This document shows positions 24,801 to 36,800 of a stretch of DNA of 64,000 nt, piece by piece. Made by a program: the position numbers and the translations under genes. The stretch is from Pyrrhosoma nymphula (taxonomy: Eukaryota > Arthropoda > Insecta > Odonata > Coenagrionidae), in assembly GCA_963573305.1 (NCBI GenBank), contig OY754336.1, forward strand, positions 12,808,699 to 12,872,698, given 5' to 3'. Position 1 is the first letter of the stretch, and every line of letters begins with the position of its first letter. The notes under the pieces were generated by a model. The model did not search any database. It worked only from the letters and a program-made list of their open reading frames with translations, and was not told the origin of the DNA.

Positions 24801-27800
24801 CAAAGCAAAAACCCTTCGGCTTAGTGTGGGATGGTAGCGAATCACTTTCAGGCGGCTACAAGCAGTTTCCCTAGTCCCACAACTCAGGTGAAGTGGATAA
24901 TGATGCTGAATGATGTCCGATTATTTAAGTGCATTTAAAAAAATTATGCTGTTGAACAGCGTCCTTTGCTAATGGAAATGAAGAGCAAATGGTGATGTAA
25001 AATATGTAACGAGATATTTGAATGATGAAGTTGCAAATGTTATTTTTTTCATTTTAATAACCCCTAATTTTATGTGGAAGAAGTTGCTGGCCTTTATTGA
25101 TGTAAGGTTATAATTTTTCTGCCTGAACTACATTCACAGGTCTCTTCCAGCTACTACTGCGATCTTATCCTCTCTGTGTGTGTGACATTGGAACTAGTAC
25201 TCTCAGAGATATTTAGCACAATTTTTTCTTTCATACGAAATTTGTGTCCCTTACCAGAATTTTTTACTTCTACCCTTAAAATAGAATAAATAGGAAAATT
25301 TATTCCCAAGTGTTTAATTTTATTGTCAAATCAGCCAGTCAAACAAAAGTAAAGGTTCAGGAAATAATTTTGAATGATGCAGTAGTGATGCTATCTCATG
25401 TCCCCTTAATAAACCACTTGCACTACATGGCAAAGGCCTGTCTGGATTATGCTGGAATCTGGATAAAGTGGTCCAGATTTACAAGTGTCTACTGTACCGT
25501 AATTCTTAGCCATAATACCTATCTAATATTAAAGCAAATAAGCATTGTGGTCATAAATCTCATTTGAGTAATGCACACCCTTCCCTAGTTACCCAGGAAT
25601 GGAGTACTCTACTCCAGAATAATGAGACCTGTGGAACCTTTCTGGGTTTCTTGAAACCCAGTGTGACCAATGAAACCTTTCTTGGGGAGATAAGACCATA
25701 AAATTTGGACTAGAGGAGGGAAGAAGGTGATGGTCATATGTATGTACAAGAATGTGCTCCTTGCAGTCACTTAAGCAAACGAAATAGGTTTCAAGCAGCT
25801 CAATGGTTAAAATAAATGTCTGCTTAAGTACTCATATTATACAGTTATTAAATGATAAAATTTTATTTGTGGTTAATATTTCCTGATGGCGTCATTGTAT
25901 GAAAATATTTCCTTTGTAATTTTCAGAGTGCAATAGTATGTGTAGATCCTATAGCTGTTGAAAGAAGGCAAAGTTTAGAAAGTACAAGTCATTCCTTGTA
26001 CACTGGGGTGAGTGAAATCGTAGGATTGCTTGGGATGACATCTTGTTATTTGGCTGCAACTTAACATAGTTGAATTTCTTTCATCCAATTGCATGTTTTG
26101 CACACATTTTATATTTTGATCAACTTTTAATTTGTGCCAAAAGTAGATTAGTCATTCATACTTTTATAATTTCTGTTTGCCTTATTCTTAAATGGCATTA
26201 TTTTTTATTTTCACTTGAGTACAACGCTTGAGAAATGAAGTGGTCCCTCCATTCACCTTTTTATTACCGTTTGTCATTCTATATAGTGGACCAGCTGGTT
26301 GAATAACCATTAATGATTTTTGTGGTAACTACTTCATGCACATGCTTGAACTATTTTTTGATGTTTAGTGCATATGGTACATAAAAGCTTGTCATGATAT
26401 CCTACTAATAGTTTCTATGCTTGAACTGCATTTTCATCAATGATACTTTGCCTGGAATAATTGCAACCTATTTTATTTTGAACTTGCTATAGCATCACCA
26501 TTACTGAATTTACTTGCTTTACTATTGAAAATATCTCCCTCCCCCTATTTGTTATTGATGCTTGCCTTTTGGATGCATAAACAGTTGTTACTACTTTGCC
26601 CTAAATTGGAGAATTGAATTTGAGTCAGGTATAGCAGTGAAACGGTTTTAGTAAGAGTATGGCCTATAGTGAGACCTCTGCCAACACAAGAGGTTGCAGG
26701 GGCACCATCAATTATCCTTAGAATTTCATGGAAAACAATACAGCTTTTGGGAGGACCTCGTTTTGCTTCCGCCCACCATTGTGAGAGTTTTCATCGCTGG
26801 TAAAATTAAGTGGAACAGTGAAAACCACAGCAATTATTTATACTTACTTTCCATCTGAAATTTTACGTTCAGGAAATTGCTCCACAGAAAATAGATCAGA
26901 TTTACCACCACGTACATAAATATGAAAAAATAAAGTCGCTTTATAGTGAAATTGACGGGACCCAAAATATTTCCATTTCACTACATCGAATTTCACCACA
27001 AGGGATACTATTGACTGGTATCCTTTTTCATACCATCTGTAACATAGCTCTGAAATGAATCAAACTTTAAGCATTGATGGCATTTGTTGATCTAAATAGA
27101 TGAATGCTGAATATCTTAAATTTTACATCTTTGGTGGATGAATGGATGGAGGTTGATTTGTTTATCAAATTCTTTTTTATGTCAGTTATTTTTCATTTTT
27201 ATTCCTGTCAAGCACACTTACTAATCATGCGTAAATGAAACTATAAACTTTAAATTAATAGTATGAAAATATCGACTGCGACTCATATTTCCACATATAT
27301 CACAAATTTATTTCGTATTAATCAGCTTAAACTGCCAAATAATATGTTTATTTTAGAGCTAATCCGTGAAGCAATATTTACGACGCAATTGTATTGTGGG
27401 TTGCATAAGGACTTTTCAGTTCCCTTATTGGGCTGTAACAACATCGTAAATAAGGAAGTTAATTGGATAATAAAAAGAAGTTGCCAATATTTTGGCCTAG
27501 TGTTGAACACGTGTGCAAAGGTGTTAGTCTTTTTTTAGTTGTTCTCAAGGTCGAAAATGCATGATGCCGTTGTATTGCGGGTTGCAGAAGGTCTTTTCGG
27601 AGGCGCTGTCCTGCGCTCCCTTGCCATCTTTTCTGTTACTTCTCAAAGCCCTTGCTACAGCACATTTGTTTGATCCTGTAGCCTTTTTTACAACTTTCAA
27701 CTCGAAGCTTGCTTCATTATTCCTTCTTTTCGTTGGTTCCATTTTCAGGCTCACACTTTACAAATGTTAAACGTGTTTGAACACACAACACAACCAACAG

Positions 27801-30800
27801 CGAAACTAAAGAGATTCGGGACGTGTTTCTACGGGCAAAATGATGACAATGCTGAAAGGAGGCTTTTCCCACACATTGCTCTATTTCATGAAAAAATCCA
27901 AATGCCGTTTCACCTACATCACTGGCCACCACAAGCCATGGCCTAGCGAAAGCGTACTCGGCTACGGAGCTGAAGGTTGCAGGCTCAGGCATTGTGAATG
28001 GTCAAGGTCATTACCTAGATGCCCAAATCAATGCGAATGTTTGCAACAATCACAAATCAGTGCTACCAGATGCAAGAAAATAAAATTTGTTCATTCGAAA
28101 AATTACAACTGGGACATAATTCTGCATATACACTATACAGTATTATTATCAAAATGATGATTGCTGATTTGAACTGAATTCATAGGCCGTTGATAGTTTG
28201 AGGATTGTCTTATAGGGCAGACATATGCTAAAACTATAAAAATTTGAATTTTGAAAAATTTACACCTCGTCTTATCTGAAGGTCATCTTATCTGCGGAAA
28301 TGTATGGTAGTCCCGAACTTCTAATATTGTGAAAATTTTGGTTCTGTTAGGTATGTGTACATGGATAGCAATGGAATTTGTTGCTAGGCATGTATTTAGT
28401 TCTCTCCCAGTAAAACAATAATTCAACAGAACATTTGTTTTTGTTCACGAAGAGGACTCATTTTTACCAAGTTTTAAGTTTCTGTTGTAGGCCATCTATA
28501 AGATCTTGTTTCTGCATCCATCTTGCGGGCTATGCTTCTTCATTGTACACTCAGATATTTACTTTGTATGTAAGACTTGGTGCTTTCCTGGCGCACGATC
28601 TGAATAAATTCTTCACGGGATTCCCACCAGGTTAGATGTTCAGCCAGAGCCGACGTTTCAATGGCTAACTCTGCCATCGTCCTCAGGGCGTTGAGTGCTG
28701 GGTAAAATTTGTCTGGATTTATATATCTTCCGGCCGTGCGTCAGGTCGTTTCTGATTGGCCGTTGTCGTTCCTGTGGATGTTGTTTTTTCGCGCCGTCTT
28801 AATTATCTTTAAAACTGGTTTCCATGCATGGCTGATCGCGTATCCCATATCGCGGTTGAAGTTTTTATCCGCCAACCTTATCTCAATAGCCTCCTTTGTC
28901 AACCGGTCCCAGTATCCGTTTGATCTGCAAAGAAGTTTTGTGTCGTCGAATACGATTCGATGGTCCCGGTTGATACTGAGAGGTTGCAGAGTTAGCCATT
29001 GAAACGTCGGCTCTGGCTGAACATCTAACCTGGTGGGAATCCCGTGAAGAATTTATTCAGATTTACTTTGTATGTTTCTCATTTTATTATGAATGGTTTT
29101 CTTGTTCCTTATTTTATTCATCCTTATTGGATATTCACCTTTAGCTCCTTAAATTTGGTTCTCTGAAATTATTTTGCCTTAAATATGTAGTAATTATTTA
29201 GACCCTTATGTTACTGAAAAATTTGTTCTCCTGTGGTGTTAGATAATCAAGAGATATTTTCAACAGCTCAAGATAATTACATTTGGTTTGCTCAAGCTTG
29301 TTTCCAAAGTCATATCCGTAAAATCTATAGTACATAATAGTGTACTGTCAGTTTCTCAGCATTGAAACTATTGTTATTCCTGTACTTAGCTTTAATTATT
29401 TTGTAATTTGTTTGTTCCAGTGCACATCTCATTGCACAGTGTTGTTATTCTAGTATGTTTGTACTTTTTTGTCAATGCTGCAATATGTAGAAAGAAGAAA
29501 ACCTATCCTTTTTTTTTGAGAGTCCATTATTTTGCAGGATAATGTGATTTGTGATGGATATTGTAATTTGTGTTTTTTTAAATGCACGTGTGTACTTTTA
29601 CTATAATTTTGATGTAAACATATAAAGTTGACTGAATTTTGTACTCCATAAAGATTTCTGAAATGTTTCGTTTTTGCATGCTGCCTAGATTTATCAAAGC
29701 AATGTGAAAATAGTATTCCAGATGTTTCTGGTATTGCATCATAATAAGTAGTTTGCATATTTGCTGTAGAAAATGAAAATGGCAGAAAGTTTTGGTGGCA
29801 TATTTGGGTGATCTCATTTACAAAAAATGGTTTAAGCTGTACAATTATTATCATTGGAAGCAGATATGTTCATTACAGCCTCTTTGCATCTATTAGTTGT
29901 TTTTGCATTATCTTCATGGTAGCTATTTTGCTTATGCTAATACAATGGCATGTCTGTTTAGTGCTCCCTTTATATGCATCATTTCTTCTTACCCAGTGAC
30001 TACAGATGAATGCCAGATTTTTGAATGCTCTTTGTGTTTATGTATTGAGTTAATTGAATACTTTCTGCCTGGTTAATATTTTTAAAATTACATATTTGTA
30101 CCGTTAGTCTCATATTTTCCTTTGGCCATGAAATCTCTCCTCAGCTATTTTTATCAGAGGATTTGAAAATGTGATATGCTCATTGCTTTGGGATGTGTTC
30201 AACCTGTAGAATGCCTCTGATAATAGCCCCAATGTATATATCCCAGTATTTATCTCTGATGGCTGTTTTGTGTTAAGAAATTTGTGAAGAATCTCATATT
30301 TTTGTTCAGTTTTAAATTATTGATCTCCAAATGGAAATTTTTGGTATTACCTCTCTCTAGGATTCCATGTATGCACATCTGAAGTTTATTTACATATTAT
30401 CCTGTAATAGAAAGTACTTGTTGTTCTATTTTAAAAACTATTCACTATTTTATTAGTATTTCCAAATAATTCGAATCTAGCTTGTGTCTTTACAATTTGT
30501 ATTAATTCATTGAAATTATCCTCAAGTGTTAAATGAATCCCAGAATTTTTCATACAATTCTTTTATAGCATGACCCTTCTTGCCTGAGTAAATCTAATCC
30601 TTATATAAAGCAAAGTTGCTCATTGGTTATTAGAAAATACTACCTTTCAGCTTTCATCTTACCATTAATTGAATCACTGAGCAATTATTTCCAGTAGTTC
30701 TTTTTTCATTTGCACCTCACCATGCGTGGGCACTATTTTCTCTACATTTGCTCAGGCTCAACAATTTCCCATTGCTCTTTATAATGGTGATATTATTTTT

Positions 30801-33800
30801 TTCAGCACAATGGATTACGTGCAATATGTCCAGCAACAATTAATATTTTAATGGATGTCATCACTCATGCTGATGCCGATGATTCTGTATGTGCTGTGGC
30901 ATTTAAGTGTTTCATCATTATGGCACATGTTCTTCAAAAATCACCTCCGGAAGAGGTTAGTGTCTTTTGTGTCTTATTCATACTTTTCTTTTTAAAATGC
31001 AATGTGGTGAAATCTTATTGTAACATATAACATGTGGTATGCTGTTTCAATTTCCTAGCTTTCCATATTTCCTATCACTGAGCCATTCAATAATTGATCT
31101 CTCCACTGAGCCTTTCCAACTGATTTTTTTCTCATATGTTACAGAGGCAGGTTGAATTGGCAATGATATTGCAGCTGTACCACAGCACCATCAACACTCT
31201 ATGTACTCAGATGAAGACTTATGAAAAACCAAAAATTTTATTTATTTCCATATCTACGTTAGGCTCCTTATTAGATGTATCTGAACGAGTCCGCAGTCCC
31301 TTACAAGATTCCCTTATTGATATTGGTTTTCCAGAACTCATTGTTTCTGTGTTAGAAGAAAATAAAGTAAGTTGATTTTTACATATTTGACCATCCTGAC
31401 TTTTCAGATGTATTGTATTAGATTTTCTCTATTAACTTTTATTTTAATATTTGAAATAGGAAGTGAACAACTTAATTTTGCTTTTTAAATAGTTATTAAG
31501 TGATGTTTGATTCATATTATTCCAAAGGAAATATTTTGGTGCTGCTTTATTTATCATTGCTTGTAATTAGTGTGATTGTAGGTATTCTAAGTTTTATCTT
31601 TCTCTGTATATTTATAATGAATATGAATACTAATTTCAGCATGAGTTATATAGAGGAAAACATAAAATTCTTAAACTTGCTTTCTAGGATTTTTCTTCCT
31701 CTGCTCAACAAAAGTTAGCTGTGATAAGTGTTAATTCTTTATCTAAGTTGCTCTCAGGAAATCTCAGAGGAAAGGTGAGTATCATCTCTGTGGCATATGT
31801 ACATAATTGCAAATTTGTCTTTAAATATTCATTACCCATCATTGCTCAAAAACATTTTAGTAAAAGTACTTGAAATATTGAAAATAAGAAGTGAAATTTA
31901 ATGGCTTAAAACATGTGATGCTATACTTTACGTAGTCTTAAAGGTAAATTTTTGACTCTTTTCCTTCCCATTTTATTTGTTTTAGTGTTAATTTCTCTTT
32001 TACATTTCTAATTATTTAAGGAGAAATTTTTAAACGCTGGAGGATATGACCGATTATTTGATGCAATGATGTCTATTGGGAAACCCAGTGATGATCTTTT
32101 GAAAGCCCTGTTCTTAATGGCAGTAGATGGGAAACTGCTGAATCATTTACAGGTGAGTGGTCCTTTGCAGAAAAGTATTATTTTGAAAATATTTTTCATA
32201 TTGACAGTATTTTAATTGTTGTTTTTAAATCATTATTAAATATATATAATTTCTTGCCAAAGCTTCGAAAAATATTTTTTCAGTACTCTAAAATGAATCT
32301 GACATTTTTCTCTTTTATTTTTATTTATGTTTAAAAGACAAAAAAGTATTTTGCTTTTTTGTCTTTTAAATTAAATGTGAAACGGCTCTATGAACGTTTC
32401 TGGCATTTTTCATTACACGTCTGGATCATCCACATGAGTTTAATTTGTTACTGCACATGCCAACTGTGCTTTCCATTCATTATTAATGCTGATCTAAGGG
32501 AACGTCTGTCATATATACAGTGAAACTTCACTTCCTGTGAAGTAGATTCAAATTTAAGCAGTTTCCAAACATGTACACGGTTTTGCCAAGTATGGGATGA
32601 CAATTATGACTTTCTTTGCTTTTCTCAACAGCCATTTTCATAATATTTATGTTCTGGTAAAGATCAAAACCTAACGAAAAATGACTTTTCAATCTTAGCT
32701 TTGGTTTTTTTACTACAGCAGGGAGAGTCATCACTCTTTTTATTGCTTTTTCTACGCCATGTGAGAACTAACCTAGGAATGCCATCATTAAAATGCAGTT
32801 ATTTTAACTACAGTCCCATAATATCCAAGGTCAATTCAGATGGAATTTTCTTTATCATTTAAAAGTTGAATCCCTATTGGAAGCATTATCTGCACCACAC
32901 ACTGCCAAACAATGTTGCACCACATGGTTTAAAACAAATCTTTAAACTCTGTATCACTTCATTTTGGGCTCTGCTGAGTGATCCAATGTGTACAGGATTT
33001 TGTGGAGCCTCCTGCTGACACTTTTATATACAGTAACTCCTCGACATACGCGATTCCGAGTTACGCGGATCCGGAGTTATGCGGATGTTCAGTTAGGCCA
33101 GTGGCATGCTTGCATTTTCTCCACGTTTCTGTTACCGTGACAGATACAACGGATGATGACCCACGGCTCATTGTCAAGCGGGCAAGAGTTAATGCCAAAC
33201 TACGGGCGTTTGGAATGCCCACTCTACTACCACGGCGCGATAAGCAGCGGCACATTCACCTGTCCTCCATATGGGGAGTGTACATCGGCTATTTGTCGTG
33301 TCGCGCCATAAACACGACTTGCAGCGCTTTCAAATCTGTTGCTGGTCACAAGCATGGCCAGGCCATGGACATGCTTGCGTTTCCTCTGCGTTTCTGTCAC
33401 CGCAACAAATACGCGCCGAAATGTGCGCCGAAAGTAAAATGCATAGAATAGCATGGGGTTTTTCAATCTTGCGACCAGCGACTAGCAGCGAATAGTAAAA
33501 CGCTGCATGTCGCGTTTTAGGCGCATCATGACAAAAACTCTGATGAACGACATTTCTTTTTCTTCAAGTACCAAGAAATGCGATTGCGATTAGTGGATCA
33601 TCAGTTTCTGAACTCATTACGCCGACGAGACTGAGCGTCCAGAACGCTCGCAGTTTGGCGTCACCTCCTCCGCGACAAAGTCGCAGACCCCCATTCGGAG
33701 TTTATGTCATGGCGACAGAAACGCAGAGGAAACGCAAGCATGTCCATGGCGTAATGGCTCCATAAGAATATATGTGTTTGACCTTTTACTAGCTGTTGCC

Positions 33801-36800
33801 GCATATCTGTCACGGCGAAAGAAACGCAAAGAAAACGTGAGCCTGCCACCAGCCTTACACGGCATCAACGTCTTTTTTTGGCATAGTTTGACCTTCCCGC
33901 GTAAGTTGACGCATAATTAATATTCTACTCCATAGATGATGCCTGTTGTCCATCACAGCAAAAAAAGAACCCGTTCGTGCAGCAGATAGACAAACTTGTG
34001 TTTCTTGTGCCTTGATCATTGGGATCGTTATTTATCAAGTTCGTGAAAGTTTTCTCGTAAAATAATGAAAATCGTCGTATGTGTTTACTTTGGATGTGAA
34101 CCCTCATAATGGCTGAGAAACGTAAGAGTGGTGAGATTTCTACGAGTGGCAAATAGAATTTAAGGCTATTAGTATGGAAACGAAACTGGAAATTATTAAG
34201 AGACATGACAAAGGGAAATGTTTGTTGAAATTGCACATGCTTATGGGATGAATGAGTCAACAGTAAGAAAATTGTACTTGATAAAAGTCGAATTAAAGAG
34301 CATACATACGTATTTATTATGAAATTTTTCCAATTATGAACAGGCATTCACATGAGTATGATAATTTTAACAAATTTTCAATTTGTTCATGTTTTGTGTA
34401 ATAAAACTATTTAAAATTTAACTATCCAGTGAAATAAAGATTGGATTTGTGTTACTCTCGGAATTTTGGTATTATTTTAACTTAGCGGCCTTTCAAAGGA
34501 TGACGTTTTCTGTAATCGTCGCCGATTGCCGCCAATCGCAATAAAACCGGCACCGCTAATGGTTCAAAAATGGATAGGCAAGTTGTTCTGTTTCGACTTA
34601 CGTGGATTTCGACTTACGTGGAAATATTCGGGACGAATTAACTGCGTAAGTCGAGGACTTGCTGTATAAGGTTTTTTTATGCTCAAAAACCTCACTCCAT
34701 CAATTCACAAAACTCACCTCAGAGGTTGTCAAAACTTAATCAGCTATTGAAGAGAAAAAGATGAATTGATGGTAATACACCAATATGTCACAGTACATAC
34801 CTTTTAGATGCATCATGTTTTGGCTTGGTATCATTAAAAAAATACTAAGTGCATAAACATAATCTTTCTTGGCTTCTCCCATTACAACCTTTCCTTACCC
34901 AAAAATGGATGAATAATGTGGATGCTACTACAGCTTGTTTTGGCAGTCACGCAAAGCGTATTTTAAGTCAGCATGTGGTGCACAGTGCTGCTTTTTCATT
35001 TCTAAAAATGAGTTTTGAATGGCGATTTGGAAGTGTTTCTCTTGCAGGTTTCGTAGATTGTATTATATGCACTTCAATATGGAAGTTCAGCAATGTTTTT
35101 ACCATGGCAGAGTGATGTAAAGGAGTCGAATATAAAGAACATGGAAGAGAAAAACTCGTTTTCCTGTCATGGGATTTAGTGCCTATGAAAATGAATTTGT
35201 ATTTATGGATTTTGTATTTTTTCGAATCAATAAAGTTTATTGAAATTTTTTACAGCATAAATTGGATCAATGATTGATAAATTGAAATGTAATCCCATTA
35301 AAATGGTTGAGAAAATTCCATCAGCTTTGATCTTGGGTACTATGAGGGTATCATTAGCAATTGCTACATTTCAGTAATGACTCAATTTAATGTGTCTTGA
35401 ATATCATTGCTGAAATAAAAAAAGAGATAGTTAAGACCTGTGAGTTATTTTTTCTTAGGCTTCAATCTTTCTCGGAAAAACAGTGAAAATGGCCCTATAG
35501 AAAATCTCATAAAAGTGACAAAAGATCTGATGCTTTCCCAGCGTCTTATGTTGGTGAAAACTGCTCAGGTTCTCCACCGGGTCCTACTCTCCATGTCTGC
35601 CAGCGTTTCGAATGAGTCATCCATCGTCACATGCCCCGATGACGTTGGATGACTCATAGGTTGTAACGTCAGTAGTGAAAGAGATTTCTCCTGGTGGAGA
35701 ACCCGAACAATCTTCACTCGTAAAAGTGAACCATCATTCTGCTTTGGGCAAAGCTAGTAACTTGTTTGGAATCTGTAAATTTGAATCTGGGTCGTGGGAG
35801 CTGCATTTGGTGAAGTTACACTATATGTTTCACTGTGAAGTTTCACTGTTTTCAGCATATGCTTAGAAATTTCTATTGTCCTTTAATTTATATTTAATGG
35901 ATTATGTGGTAGTATCCAAAGTTTAATGATGTATCTTGTCTCATTTACAGAACTCTGAAGTTGTCATATTTTTACTCCATAATCTGAATATAGTGGAGAC
36001 ATCCCGGCAAAAAAAAGTTTGTTCATCCCTTCACCAAATTTGTACCTCTCACATTTTAAGGTAAGCTATCTAGTGATTCAGAACTTTGCTTTTGATATTC
36101 GGAATTGTTCCTTGTTATTCATTTAAAAAAATGCATTTTGTATCTTCAATGAAGGTACTTTGTTTTATAGTTTATGTATTTTACTCCAAAATGTTACAAC
36201 TTACTAGTTTTGAATAAGTCATGTAATTTTAATACCAACAGCAAAGAGAAGGCTTGTAGTAAGGGAGTGATAAGTGGCGTTTGTAAAGCTCTCTCCTGTC
36301 ATGCTGATGAACTGAGCCAAGAGGCTGCTGTAGAACTGATAACATTTTTAGAAGATCTTCTGCAGCATACAGTTACTCCTCTTGAGTTGAAAAAAATGTT
36401 CTACCTTCTTCGACCAAGTGAAAATAACTCAGAGCATCTGGTAAGTTAAGAAATAGCAGAGAGAATTCCATTAAAATATTGATAATCATGTGTTATTTAT
36501 CATAATTCCTCAAATGCTTAATACAGCCCATGATCTGTCATTAGAACCATTTGGCATTTTGTTGTTGTTTCGTTAAAGGGACATGCTTCATTGATTAAAA
36601 TATATGAGTTTTGATTAGTCTGTTTTACAATATTACTCAAGTTTAATGACAATTACCAAAATGTACAGAAATGAGCATTTTTGTATGAAAGTCAAATGCT
36701 GTATATTTCTACATTTATGTCTGTATAGTCACTTGATAAAGTAGGTATCTCAGCAAACTGTATGAGTGGTTTGTATTGGTTGGCACTCAAAGCTTGAAAT

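Larger units (their letters stand above)
33031..34664. mobile_element. Tigger-type element nested in intron 10
   Basis: Ends are inverted: left CAGTAACTCCTCGACATACG, right read inwards CAGCAAGTCCTCGACTTACG, with TA on both sides. It retains only the N-terminus of a transposase, and its left half is filled with inverted copies of a 45-bp unit. A deleted, non-autonomous copy. Confidence 0.85.
32518..35848. mobile_element. Outer TA-flanked DNA element hosting other insertions
   Basis: Left end TA|CAGTGAAACTTCAC pairs with the right end GTGAAGTTTCACTG. Homology between the inverted arms continues through GATTCAAATTTA and TTCCAAAC and, more weakly, to TTAGG(T/C)TT(T/C)(G/A)ATCTTT, about 200 bp in. 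The right flank reads TT rather than TA. It carries a Tigger-type element (33031-34664) and a hairpin (35559-35706), and fills most of intron 10. Confidence 0.65.

Noticed and set aside
26640..27020. MITE with CAGTGAAAC-like ends
   Set aside because: The proposed ends match over too few bases and no TA or other duplication was convincing.
28709..29002. Plus-strand 97-codon open frame
   Set aside because: It is the antisense shadow of the Penelope-like coding segment and its repeat arms.
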